From NCBI GenBank assembly GCA_025354865.1, contig JANXMB010000068.1, forward strand, positions 1 through 47,159: 47,159 nucleotides of DNA, read 5' to 3'. Positions 18,623 to 26,462 of this stretch are shown in pieces. A program made the position numbers and the translations under genes. Each line of letters begins with the position of its first letter. Position 1 is the first letter of the stretch. The notes below the pieces were generated by a model. The model searched no databases. It was not told the origin of the DNA and saw only the letters and a program-made list of their open reading frames with translations. Source of the DNA: Acetobacteraceae bacterium. Lineage in GTDB: Bacteria > Pseudomonadota > Alphaproteobacteria > Acetobacterales > Acetobacteraceae.

Positions 18623-19036
18623 TTACGCGGCCGAGAACTCGATGTCCTGCGCCCCCTGCCAGAGCACCATTTTTCCCAGCGCGGTGAGGTTTTCCAATCC
18701 TTGATCGATGGTCAGGAAATGGTTGCCGGCCAATTGGCCCGCTTTGCTCGCGAACTGGCAGGCGCCGTAGCCCAGCAGGATTTCGGTTTCGCTGATGCCG
18801 CCGGGGTAAAGCAGGATTTGCCCGGGGGCCGGGTAGCTGGTCGCGTTTTCGAAGCCCAGGCCGAAATCGTGATCGCCGAGCGGAATCCAGCAGGCTTCCC
18901 CGCTCCAGCGGACGTGAATGATACGCTCGCGGTATGGCAGCAATTTGCGAAAGGCGACGCAGGTATAGGGCGCATTGGCGTCTTCGAGCCGAGCGCCGAA
19001 GGTGAACGGGCCGGCAGTAATATGGATTCGATCCAT
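18623..19036 (-). CDS. DUF3830 family protein
   Basis: Product of 137 aa starting MDRIHITAGPFTFGARLED. Recognised as the DUF3830 family by the N-terminal strand pair, the GEACWIPLGDHDFGLGFENA segment, PAPGQILLYPGGISETEILL, and the C-terminal NHFLTIDQG portion. The family has a cyclophilin-like beta-barrel fold and no established function, and is usually found with amidohydrolases or transporters. The ATG at 19036 was chosen because the N-terminal extension to 19219 overlaps the NUDIX gene and reads as random Arg/His-rich sequence. It lies 11 bases after the NUDIX stop and upstream of the MFS gene. Confidence 0.78.
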   Translation of the reverse strand: MDRIHITAGPFTFGARLEDANAPYTCVAFRKLLPYRERIIHVRWSGEACWIPLGDHDFGLGFENATSYPAPGQILLYPGGISETEILLGYGACQFASKAGQLAGNHFLTIDQGLENLTALGKMVLWQGAQDIEFSAA

Positions 19037-19047
19037 GGCAGGAAAAC

Positions 19048-19680
19048 CTATTCGAAGTCGGTGGGCAGGGACGGGTCGCGCCAATGGTCGAACATGCGCG
19101 CGATCTGATGCGGCAAGGTGCGGCGGATGGATAGATCGGTCGGGATTTCGCCCTCGGCGAACCAACCGCAGCCGCTGGTTTCCAGGCTCGTGGCGGGCGC
19201 ACCGCCATCCAGCGTGCAAACGAACGCCAGCTTCACGACGGATGCCGAACCGGCAGGGTGGCCTTGGCGCGCGCGATCCCAGACGGCGGCGAGCTTGATC
19301 GGGCGGGCGTGGTAGCCGGATTCTTCCAACACTTCGCGCACCACCGATTCGGCGGGGGTCTGGTTCACCTCCGCCCAGCCGCCCGGCAAGGTCCAGCGGC
19401 CTGCGTCGATGGCTTCCCGCACCAGCAAAATCCGGCCTTCGGGGTCGAACACCGCGCCGCGCACCCCCAGTTTCGGGGTGGCATACCCGGCGTCGGAGGC
19501 AAAGAGATCGGCGACCATCGCCGTATCGACCCCGGTATGCGTCGCCAGGATGCGCACCGAGAGGTCGCGTAGCGCGTGGTAGCGTTCGACGTCGTACGGG
19601 TCTTTGGTAAACGCTAGCCCGGTCTGTGCGGTCGCCTGGATTTCGCGCGCCCAGGTCAGCCAGTCGGGATCGGCAGTCAA
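19048..19680 (-). CDS. NUDIX hydrolase with helical N-terminal domain
   Basis: Product of 210 aa. An N-terminal helical extension (about 1-65, with WLTWAREIQATAQTGL and RYHALRDLSVRIL) is followed by a NUDIX domain with box GGWAEVNQTPAESVVREVLE and EESGY (about 100-123), where Glu, Arg and Glu-Glu positions are kept. This architecture matches ADP-ribose pyrophosphatase-like NUDIX proteins. I place the start at TTG 19680, which forms TTGA with the bpt stop; the alternative ATG at 19749 would overlap bpt by 73 bases. The TTG choice leaves a natural helical start TADPDWLTWA. Confidence 0.87.
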   Translation of the reverse strand: MTADPDWLTWAREIQATAQTGLAFTKDPYDVERYHALRDLSVRILATHTGVDTAMVADLFASDAGYATPKLGVRGAVFDPEGRILLVREAIDAGRWTLPGGWAEVNQTPAESVVREVLEESGYHARPIKLAAVWDRARQGHPAGSASVVKLAFVCTLDGGAPATSLETSGCGWFAEGEIPTDLSIRRTLPHQIARMFDHWRDPSLPTDFE

Positions 19681-20450
19681 GATGCGGTTTCCGACACCAG
19701 CGAATTTTGTTCCAACGGCACGCGGTCCGCGTCGGTCAGCATCCGCCACGTCCCTTGGATCAACACTTCGCTGGGTTTGAACCGCGATTTGTATGCCATT
19801 TTACGGCTCTCGGGCACCCAGTAGCCAAGGTAGACATGGGGCAGGCCGAGTTGCTTGGCATGCTCGATCAACCACAGCACGGCATAGGTGCCCAGCGATC
19901 GCCGTTCCAAGCCCGGCGCGAAGTAGCTGTAAACAGCGGATAAACCGTCCGCGAGGTGGTCGATCAGGCAGGCGCCGACAAGGCCTTCCCGGTGGTCGCG
20001 ATATTCCACGATCGTGGTTTGAATCGGCGTATCCTCGACCATCGCGCGGTAGTCGTAATAACCCATCGTCGCCATGTCGCCATCGCCGTGTCGTTCCCGC
20101 TGATAGCGCTGGAACAACTGAAACTGCTCGGCGGTCGCCCGCGCCGGCACGACGAAGGTTTCCAGGTCGGCATTCGCTCGGGTGATTTTGCGTTGGGTGC
20201 GATCGGGCTGGAACGAGCGCACCGGGATGCGGATCGGCACGCAAGCCTGGCAGTTCGGGCAAACCGGCGCATAAGCGATGTTGTGGGAGCGTCGGAACCC
20301 CGCGCGGGACAGCCGGTCGTGCAACGCATCCGCATCCGGCCCGACGATTTCGGTCACGACCTTCCGCTCGGTCCGGCCGGCCACATAAGGGCAGGGCAAC
20401 GGCGCCGTTGTGTAGAAGAATTGCGGGCGGCGAGGGGGCTTATAGCTCAT
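19677..20450 (-). CDS. bpt: Aspartate/glutamate leucyl-transferase (ATE1-like)
   Basis: Product of 257 aa of the bacterial Bpt family, which adds Leu from Leu-tRNA to N-terminal Asp/Glu, marking proteins for ClpS/ClpAP degradation. Seen: PRRPQFFYTTAPLPCPYVAG, the cysteine cluster CPNCQAC (Cys64, 67, 70) after SHNIAYAPV, and C-terminal LPHVYLGYWVPESRKMAYK followed by RFKPSEVL, characteristic of ATE/Bpt proteins. The start at ATG 20450 (MSYKPPRRP) is favoured; an in-frame ATG at 20468 adds six residues. Its stop overlaps the NUDIX TTG start. Role: N-end rule adaptor chemistry in the cytoplasm. Confidence 0.93.
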   Translation of the reverse strand: MSYKPPRRPQFFYTTAPLPCPYVAGRTERKVVTEIVGPDADALHDRLSRAGFRRSHNIAYAPVCPNCQACVPIRIPVRSFQPDRTQRKITRANADLETFVVPARATAEQFQLFQRYQRERHGDGDMATMGYYDYRAMVEDTPIQTTIVEYRDHREGLVGACLIDHLADGLSAVYSYFAPGLERRSLGTYAVLWLIEHAKQLGLPHVYLGYWVPESRKMAYKSRFKPSEVLIQGTWRMLTDADRVPLEQNSLVSETAS

Positions 20451-20519
20451 GGGCGGTTCAACGGACATTCTTCCATCTTCGGACGGATGGGCGCAAGGCC
20501 GGATGCGGCGCGACTCCCC

Positions 20520-21500
20520 TTATCCACCAAGGGCGGGCAGAGGCGGGCATTGCGGGCTGCCGATCGCCAGCGCTTTGAACAATCGTCCCATCCGATTGGG
20601 TTCGCCCAAGCGGCGCGCGGCTTCCATGACCGCCGCTGCTTCCGCCGGTCGCAGGTGCTGGGCCAGCCGGTTCGTGCGTTGGAACAGCCCGAGTTCCGCC
20701 AGGAACATGCCCTGCGGCACCGGCCCGTGAACCGAGGCGCCGGCCGCGCGTGCCGTCGCGGCCAGGGCAGCGAAATCGACATGGGCGGTTAGATCGGCGG
20801 TGCCGGGCGGACCGAGCGGATCGGCGGGTTTGCCGCCGGCCAGGGCTTGCAGACTATCGCCGAGGCCGCTGTGTTCCGGCCCGTAATCCAGGAACAGCGC
20901 GGCGCCGGGGTGTTGCGCAAATCGGGCGGCTAATGCGCGGACGAAGGCGAGGGCGGCGTCGCAGCGCTCGAACGTATCGCCATCGGTTGCGGGTGGGGCG
21001 GGGACGACGGTGTCGATCGGCCGTTCCTCGAACCCGGACGGGCCGACGTAGCGTTCCAGCCAATCGGTGCCTCGGCGCACGAATTGGCGAATCGGCAGGG
21101 CGTCCAGGAACTCGTTGGCCAGCAGGATCGTGGGGCCGTCCGGCAGCGACGACAGGTCGTCGTGCCACGCGGCATCCGGCACGCGCCGTGCCTGTTCCTG
21201 GCGCAGTCGGGGCGATGTTTCGATGAAATGGACACGCAAGGCTGTGCGAAAAGCCGGCATGGCCTGTATGATCGCGCGCAGGGCATCGGACATGAGAGTG
21301 CCTCGGCCGGGTCCGGCCTCGACCAGCAGCGTCGGCGTCGGCGCGCCCAGCAACTGCCATGTCACGGCGGCCCAGAGCCCGAGGATTTCGCCGAAGACCT
21401 GGCTGATTTCGGGCGATGTGGTGAAGTCGGCGAAGGGGTCGTGGGTTGCGTAGTATGCGGCGTTGGCCCGCGCCATGAAGGCGTCCAGGCGTTCGGTCAT
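20520..21500 (-). CDS. MidA/NDUFAF7-type SAM-dependent methyltransferase
   Basis: Product of 326 aa of the COG1565 family, whose mitochondrial relative NDUFAF7 methylates an arginine of complex I subunit NDUFS2. Seen: the N-terminal ARANAAYYATHDPFADFTTS (the conserved GYY..DPFG..GDFTTSPE region in diverged form), SPEISQVFGEILGLW, SAM-binding LLVEAGPGRGTLM (about 58-70), and LLANEFLDALPIRQFV. The ATG overlaps the lgt stop (ATGA), and the lgt-midA pairing is common in alphaproteobacteria. Target protein in this organism unknown. Confidence 0.9.
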   Translation of the reverse strand: MTERLDAFMARANAAYYATHDPFADFTTSPEISQVFGEILGLWAAVTWQLLGAPTPTLLVEAGPGRGTLMSDALRAIIQAMPAFRTALRVHFIETSPRLRQEQARRVPDAAWHDDLSSLPDGPTILLANEFLDALPIRQFVRRGTDWLERYVGPSGFEERPIDTVVPAPPATDGDTFERCDAALAFVRALAARFAQHPGAALFLDYGPEHSGLGDSLQALAGGKPADPLGPPGTADLTAHVDFAALAATARAAGASVHGPVPQGMFLAELGLFQRTNRLAQHLRPAEAAAVMEAARRLGEPNRMGRLFKALAIGSPQCPPLPALGG

Positions 21501-22282
21501 CGGCGGCGCATGAGCCAGATGCCGGCGGCCAGCATCGGTACGGACAGCAGTTGTCCCATGGTTGCTCCGGCAAACAGGAAGCCCAGGAAGGCGTCGGGTT
21601 CGCGGAAGAATTCGCCGACGATGCGGGCCAGTGCGTATCCGGTCAGGAAAATACCAGTCAGCAGACCCGCCTGTTCGCGGATGCTGTCGCGGCGCGATGC
21701 GATGAAGACCACCGCAAACAACAGCGCACCTTCGAGGAACGCCTGATACAGCTGGCTAGGGTGGCGCGGGATCGGGCCGCCATAGGGGAACGCCATGGCC
21801 CAGGGCACATCCGGTGCCTCCCGCCCCCAGAGTTCGCCGTTGATAAAGTTCGCGATGCGCCCGAAGCACAGCCCGATCGGGGCGACCACGGCGATGCGAT
21901 CGGCGAAACCCAGCAGGGGGATGGCGTTGCGGCGGCAGAACCAGACGGTTGCGATGGCGACGCCGAGCATGCCGCCATGGAAGCTCATGCCGCCGGTCCA
22001 CACCTGTAGGATGCGCACGGGATCGGCCAGAAACGCGCTGGGTTGGTAGAAGAACACATAGCCGAGGCGGCCGCCGAGCACGACGCCGAGGGTGGCCCAG
22101 GTGAGGAAATCGTCTACTTGCAGCGGGGTTGCGACGGAGGGCGGCATGACAACGAGCCGCCGCATGAGCCGCCACCCCAGCACCAGGCCCGCAATATAGG
22201 CCATCGCATACCAACGGATGCCGAATGGCCCGATCTGTACGATGACGGGGTCGATTTGGGGGAACAGCAGGGCGGGGATCAT
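21497..22282 (-). CDS. lgt: Phosphatidylglycerol--prolipoprotein diacylglyceryl transferase
   Basis: Inner-membrane enzyme of 261 aa that puts diacylglycerol on the lipobox Cys of prelipoproteins. The Lgt signature GRIANFINGELWG is intact (about 141-153), with GGMSFHGGMLG (His102) and WYAMAYIAGLVLGWRL earlier; about seven TM segments. The ATG at 22282 overlaps the hldD stop (ATGA), and its own stop overlaps the methyltransferase start. It would be needed for the lipoproteins encoded here, including the TPR protein (Cys21) and the CHAT protein (Cys20). Confidence 0.95.
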   Translation of the reverse strand: MIPALLFPQIDPVIVQIGPFGIRWYAMAYIAGLVLGWRLMRRLVVMPPSVATPLQVDDFLTWATLGVVLGGRLGYVFFYQPSAFLADPVRILQVWTGGMSFHGGMLGVAIATVWFCRRNAIPLLGFADRIAVVAPIGLCFGRIANFINGELWGREAPDVPWAMAFPYGGPIPRHPSQLYQAFLEGALLFAVVFIASRRDSIREQAGLLTGIFLTGYALARIVGEFFREPDAFLGFLFAGATMGQLLSVPMLAAGIWLMRRR

Positions 22283-23259
22283 ACGAAGCGGTCGGCTGCG
22301 GTCAGATGGTCCTGCACGTAACGGCGGATGCCTTCCTCCAGCGGGGTGAATTGTCCAGCATAACCGGCGGCGCGCAGCCGATCCATGGGCGCCTGGGTGA
22401 AGGATTGATACTGGCCGCGCAGGCTGGCGGGCATGTCGATGAATTCGACCCGTCGTGCAGCGCCGGCCGCGTCGCACACCGCGTGCGCCAGATCGAGGTA
22501 GCTTCGCGCCCGCCCGGTCCCCAGATTGAACAGCCCATTGACGCTGGGCGTGTCGAGCAACCAGAGCATGACATCGACCACGTCGCCGACCCAGATGAAA
22601 TCCCGCGATTGTTGGCCGTCGGCCAGTCCCGGCTGGTCGGATTTGAACAGGCGGGCGGGGGCGCCGGCCGCGACCTCGTCGTGTTTGATCTTCACGACCG
22701 AGATCATCTTGCCTTTGTGGTATTCGTTCGGGCCGTAGACGTTGAAGAATTTCAGTCCCGCCCATTGCGCCGGCCGGTCTCGGGCGTGCGACAAGGTGCG
22801 GGTGACCAGCAGATCGAAGGCGTGCTTGGTCCAGCCGTACAGGTTCAGTGGGCGCAGCCGTTCCAGTGCCGGGAGCGTGGGGTCGTCGTCGAAGCCTTGC
22901 GCGCCGTCGCCGTAGGTTGCGGCGGACGACGCGTAGACGAACCGCGTGCCGCGATCTGCGCACCACGTCCACAAATACCGGCTGAGTTCCACATTCGTGG
23001 CCCAGGTATGGTCGCCGTCCATGGCGGTCGTTTCGCTGACCGCGCCGAGGTGGAATACCATCTCGATCGGCGGATTTGTGGCGAGAAAATCCCGCAACCC
23101 ATCCGGCGCTACGACTCGGGCAGGCGGGTGCTTTGCCAGATTGCGCCATTTGCCGTCGCTGCCGAGCAGATCGACGACAACGGTTTCATGCCCTCGGCGT
23201 GCGAGAGCGGCTTGTAGATTGGAGCCGATAAAACCGGCGCCGCCAGTGACCAGGATCAT
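22279..23259 (-). CDS. hldD: ADP-L-glycero-D-manno-heptose 6-epimerase
   Basis: Extended short-chain dehydrogenase of 326 aa. TGGAGFIGSNL binds the dinucleotide (5-15), the YGWTKHA motif supplies Tyr141 and Lys145, and YASSAATYG carries the catalytic Ser. The heptose-epimerase hallmarks FFNVYGPNEYHKGKMISV and QQSRDFIWVGDVVDV are clear. It makes the L,D-heptose for LPS inner core. First gene of the leftward run hldD-lgt-midA-bpt-NUDIX-DUF3830-MFS, divergent from ubiK across a 51-bp spacer. Confidence 0.95.
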   Translation of the reverse strand: MILVTGGAGFIGSNLQAALARRGHETVVVDLLGSDGKWRNLAKHPPARVVAPDGLRDFLATNPPIEMVFHLGAVSETTAMDGDHTWATNVELSRYLWTWCADRGTRFVYASSAATYGDGAQGFDDDPTLPALERLRPLNLYGWTKHAFDLLVTRTLSHARDRPAQWAGLKFFNVYGPNEYHKGKMISVVKIKHDEVAAGAPARLFKSDQPGLADGQQSRDFIWVGDVVDVMLWLLDTPSVNGLFNLGTGRARSYLDLAHAVCDAAGAARRVEFIDMPASLRGQYQSFTQAPMDRLRAAGYAGQFTPLEEGIRRYVQDHLTAADRFV

Positions 23260-23310
23260 GGGAAAGGGTTATAGAGGGACCGCGCCGTCCCACCAACAGG
23301 AGCTTGCACC

Positions 23311-23586
23311 ATGTCCGACCGCCCGCGCATTTTCGACGATCTGGCCGGCGTGGCAGGCGGGGCGATCTCGGCTCTGGCCGGATTGCGCGAAGAAGCGGAG
23401 GCGATGGTACGTGCCCGCATCGACGAAACCCTCCGCAAGCTGGATCTGGTGCGCCGCGACGAACTGGATGCGATGGCGGAAATGGCGGCCAATGCCCGTG
23501 CCGGGCAGGAAGCGGCGGAGGCGAAACTGGCCGATCTCGCGGCTCGGGTGGCGGCGTTGGAATCGGCGGCACGGCCGCGCAAATAA
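23311..23586 (+). CDS. ubiK: UbiK family ubiquinone-biosynthesis accessory factor
   Basis: Small 91-aa protein that is almost wholly helical, with the BMFP/UbiK pattern RIFDDLAGVAGGAISALAGL, then ARIDETLRKLDLVRRDELD, and a C-terminal coiled coil LADLAARVAALESA. UbiK interacts with UbiJ/lipids and helps assemble the aerobic ubiquinone pathway. AGGAG precedes the ATG. First gene of a rightward set (ybjN, proC, COQ9-like). A COQ9-like protein in the same run strengthens the ubiquinone connection. Confidence 0.88.
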   Translation: MSDRPRIFDDLAGVAGGAISALAGLREEAEAMVRARIDETLRKLDLVRRDELDAMAEMAANARAGQEAAEAKLADLAARVAALESAARPRK

Positions 23587-23602
23587 GATACGCTGCGAAC
23601 GC

Positions 23603-23630
23603 TTGCTTCGACGCGAATCGAATCTATACG
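23603..23630 (+). promoter_or_regulatory. Possible promoter for ybjN-proC
   Basis: TTGCTT (23603-23608), a 16-bp spacer and TATACG (23625-23630) lie about 100 bases before the ybjN start in the 146-bp gap behind ubiK. Partial consensus. Confidence 0.38.
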
Positions 23631-23655
23631 CTACCGGTCGTGGCTAACTCCGAGA

Positions 23656-23677
23656 GAATCCACAATATTTCGGATTC
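23656..23677. promoter_or_regulatory. Inverted repeat downstream of the possible ybjN promoter
   Basis: GAATCC (23656-23661) and GGATTC (23672-23677) form a 6-bp inverted repeat around ten AT-rich bases, placed just after the candidate transcription start. It could be an operator or a leader hairpin. Confidence 0.28.
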
Positions 23678-23732
23678 ATGAATGCTCGGGGCGAATCGCC
23701 TCACTCGGCCTCCAACCAACGGGAGACCCCGG

Positions 23733-24236
23733 ATGTCAGCATCCTTGAACACCGCACAGGCCCAGGCGGCCAATCCACTCGATGTCATGGAGCAAATCGT
23801 CACCGCGAACGATTGGGTGTTCGATCGGCGCGGCGATTCGGAATTGGCGGCGGAAGCGCCGGGCAAGTGGTGCGATTACGGACTGTATTTCAATTGGTCG
23901 CACGAAATCAGCGCCATGCACTTCACCTGCACCTTCGACCTGAAAGTGCCGGACCGGCAGCGCTCGGCGCTCTACGAACTGCTGGCGCTTGCCAACGAAC
24001 GGCTGTGGATCGGGCATTTCGGCATGGAGTCGGACGACGGCATGCCGTCCTTTCGCCATGCCGTGCTGCTGCGCGGGGCACGCGGCGCCTCGGCCGAAAG
24101 CCTGGAAGACATGATCGACATCGCCATCACCGAGTGCGAACGATTTTTCCCGGCCTTCCAGTTCGTCCTCTGGGGTGGCAAAACCCCCACGGAGGCATTG
24201 CAAGCTGCGATGCTGGAGTGCGTGGGCGAGGCGTGA
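23733..24236 (+). CDS. YbjN domain-containing protein
   Basis: Product of 167 aa with the YbjN (sensory transduction regulator-like, T3SS-chaperone-like) fold. It begins NPLDVMEQIVTANDWVFDRR, followed by LYFNWSHEISAMHFTCTF, the LLALANERLWIGHFGM segment and a C-terminal helix ECERFFPAFQFVLWGGKTPT. The ATG at 23733 has GGGAGA nine bases upstream; a longer in-frame start at 23682 has no such site. It sits two bases from proC. The family is widespread in alphaproteobacteria next to proC; function is unproven. Confidence 0.85.
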   Translation: MSASLNTAQAQAANPLDVMEQIVTANDWVFDRRGDSELAAEAPGKWCDYGLYFNWSHEISAMHFTCTFDLKVPDRQRSALYELLALANERLWIGHFGMESDDGMPSFRHAVLLRGARGASAESLEDMIDIAITECERFFPAFQFVLWGGKTPTEALQAAMLECVGEA

Positions 24237-24238
24237 AC

Positions 24239-25045
24239 ATGGAACAGATCCCGGCGATTCTCCTGGTCGGTTGCGGGCGTATGGGCAGCGCGATGCTGGC
24301 CGGTTGGCGCGAACAGGGGCTGGCCCCTTCCTATGCCGTCGATCCCGCGCCGCAGGCGGCCGGTTTTGCCGGTGCCGACATGATCGTCGCGACCGACCCC
24401 GCTGCCATTCCCTCCGGGTTCGCCCCGGCTGCGGTGGTGCTGGCGGTGAAGCCGCAGGCCGCCGCCGACACATTGCCGGCCTATGCTCGGTTCGCCGGCA
24501 AGACCGTGTTCCTGTCCATCATGGCCGGCCGCACGATCGGCGGCATTCGGTCCCTGATCGGCGAGACCGCCGCGATCGTGCGCGCCATGCCCAACACCCC
24601 CGCCGCCGTGCGCCAAGGTGTCACGGTCGCCTGCCCCAGCCCGCTGGTGTCGGCGGAACAACGCGGATTGTGCGACCGGCTGTTGCAGGCGATCGGCAAA
24701 GTCGCCTGGGTCGAGGACGAAGGCCTGCTCGATCCCGTAACCGCCGTGTCCGGATCCGGCCCGGCGTATGTCTTCCTGCTGGCCGAGCTGATGGAAAAAG
24801 CGGCGCTGGAACAGGGTATTCCGCCCGATCTCGCGCGTCTGCTGGCGCGGCAGACGGTCGCTGGCTCCGGTGCGTTGCTGGCCGCCAGCCCGGAAGACGC
24901 ATCCGCCTTGCGGGTGGCAGTGACCAGCCCCGGAGGCACCACCGCCGAAGCCTTGCGCGTGCTGATGGCCGAAGCCGCCTGGCCCGCCGCCATGAGCGAA
25001 GCCATCGCCGCCGCGACGCGCCGGTCGCGCGAACTCGCAGGCTGA
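24239..25045 (+). CDS. proC: Pyrroline-5-carboxylate reductase
   Basis: Last enzyme of proline synthesis, 268 aa. Rossmann motif ILLVGCGRMGSAMLAGW near the start, VVLAVKPQAAADTL, IVRAMPNTPAAVRQG, and the family signature region AVSGSGPAYVFLLAELM with a C-terminal VTSPGGTTAEALRVL. The ATG at 24239 follows the ybjN stop by two bases. An open frame extending upstream through ybjN is not coding. Two bases separate it from the downstream COQ9/TetR-like gene. Confidence 0.95.
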   Translation: MEQIPAILLVGCGRMGSAMLAGWREQGLAPSYAVDPAPQAAGFAGADMIVATDPAAIPSGFAPAAVVLAVKPQAAADTLPAYARFAGKTVFLSIMAGRTIGGIRSLIGETAAIVRAMPNTPAAVRQGVTVACPSPLVSAEQRGLCDRLLQAIGKVAWVEDEGLLDPVTAVSGSGPAYVFLLAELMEKAALEQGIPPDLARLLARQTVAGSGALLAASPEDASALRVAVTSPGGTTAEALRVLMAEAAWPAAMSEAIAAATRRSRELAG

Positions 25046-25047
25046 CG

Positions 25048-25662
25048 ATGGACGATACCGATTTCGATACCGCCCTGATCGCATCCGCCCTAACCCTGGC
25101 CGGCGCGGAGGGGTGGCGATCGGTCACCGTCGCTGGCGCCGCCCGCGCGGCCGGACTGCCGCTTTCGCTCGCCCGGGTGCGCTTTCCGGGGAAGGCGTCG
25201 ATCCTGCTGGGATTCGGTCGCATGGCCGACGAACTGACGTTGGAAGACGCGCCCGACGAGGGTCCCGTCCGCGACCGCCTGTTCGATCTGCTGATGCGCC
25301 GCTTCGATGCGTTGCAAGCCCAGCGCGCCGGCATTCTGGCGGTCCTGCGCGCCCTGCCGTTCGACCCTTGCACGGCGTTGCTGCTGGCCTGCGCCACTCG
25401 CCGCAGCATGCGCTGGATGCTGAACGCCGCCGGCGGCCGTGCTACCGGCCTGACAGGCGAGTTGCATGTCAAAGGTCTGGTAGCCGTCTGGCTTTGGGCT
25501 GTGCGAGCCTGGGAAAAGGACGAAACCGAGGACCTGACCGTCACCATGGCAGCCTTGGATACGGCGTTGTCGCGCGCCGAACAGGCGGCCGGTTGGCTTG
25601 CCGGGCGACCAGCGGCTAAGGTGGAACAGGAAGCGCCCGACGGCGAGCCTGCCACCGAATAA
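25048..25662 (+). CDS. TetR-fold protein, COQ9-like
   Basis: Product of 204 aa. An N-terminal helix-turn-helix-like part (GAEGWRSVTVAGAARAAGLP, then RVRFPGKASILLGFG) is followed by an all-helical region ending ELHVKGLVAVWLWAVRAWEK and a helical tail. The FPG step after the HTH, the length and the WLWAVRAWEKDETEDL region resemble COQ9, a lipid-binding ubiquinone protein with a TetR fold, more than a typical DNA-binding TetR. UbiK lies three genes upstream. A plain TetR regulator of the following ABC genes remains possible. Stop and next start are two bases apart. Confidence 0.6.
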   Translation: MDDTDFDTALIASALTLAGAEGWRSVTVAGAARAAGLPLSLARVRFPGKASILLGFGRMADELTLEDAPDEGPVRDRLFDLLMRRFDALQAQRAGILAVLRALPFDPCTALLLACATRRSMRWMLNAAGGRATGLTGELHVKGLVAVWLWAVRAWEKDETEDLTVTMAALDTALSRAEQAAGWLAGRPAAKVEQEAPDGEPATE

Positions 25663-25664
25663 TA

Positions 25665-26462
25665 ATGGGGATGATGTTGGATCAGACATTGCCGCAGCCG
25701 CTGCTGGACGTGCGCGGCGTCACATTGCAGTACAAAACGCGGGATCACCGCGTCACTGCGACCTATCGCGTCGATTTTTCCATACAACGCTCCGACCGCT
25801 TCGTGCTGCTCGGACCCTCCGGCTGCGGGAAATCGACGCTGTTGAAGGCGGTCGGTGGGTACATGACGCCGGTCGAGGGGGAAATTCACCTCAAAGGGGC
25901 GAAGATCACCCGCCCCGGCCCCGATCGGATGATGGTGTTCCAGGAATTCGACCAACTTCTGCCCTGGAAGACGGTGCGGCAGAACGTCATGTTCGCGCTG
26001 GAAACGTCCGGCAAGCTGCGCGGCAAAGCGGCCAACGAAAAAGCCATGCAGTATATCGACAAAGTGCATTTGTCGCGGTTTGCCGACGCCTATCCGCATA
26101 CCCTGTCCGGCGGCATGAAGCAGCGGGTGGCCATCGCCCGCGGCATGGCGATGGAACCCGATATCCTGCTGATGGACGAACCCTTCGCGGCGCTCGACGC
26201 ACTCACCCGCCAGCGGATGCAGGACGAACTGCTGCAACTGTGGGACGAAACCAAATTCACCGTGCTGTTCGTCACCCACTCGATTGCCGAGGCCGTGAAG
26301 ATCGGCAACCGCATTCTGCTGCTGTCGCCCCATCCCGGTCAGGTGAAGGCGGAGATGAACAGCGTGCCGCGCGGCGGCGATCCGGCCTTGGCCGCAGATC
26401 TGGAGGCGCGCATCCACGACATGCTGTTCGCCGACAAAGTGGAGGAGGACGAACATGTCTGA
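25665..26462 (+). CDS. ABC transporter ATP-binding protein (nitrate/sulfonate type)
   Basis: Product of 265 aa. Walker A GPSGCGKST (50-58), Q-loop VFQEFDQLLPW, signature LSGGMKQR (147-154), Walker B ILLMDEP (167-173), and H-loop FVTHS. The EFDQLLPWKTV segment places it in the SsuB/TauB/NrtD group importing nitrate, sulfonates, taurine or pyrimidine precursors. The ATG at 25665 could alternatively be 25671 or 25674. The gene overlaps the permease by 8 bases. No periplasmic binding-protein gene is adjacent. Confidence 0.92.
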   Translation: MGMMLDQTLPQPLLDVRGVTLQYKTRDHRVTATYRVDFSIQRSDRFVLLGPSGCGKSTLLKAVGGYMTPVEGEIHLKGAKITRPGPDRMMVFQEFDQLLPWKTVRQNVMFALETSGKLRGKAANEKAMQYIDKVHLSRFADAYPHTLSGGMKQRVAIARGMAMEPDILLMDEPFAALDALTRQRMQDELLQLWDETKFTVLFVTHSIAEAVKIGNRILLLSPHPGQVKAEMNSVPRGGDPALAADLEARIHDMLFADKVEEDEHV

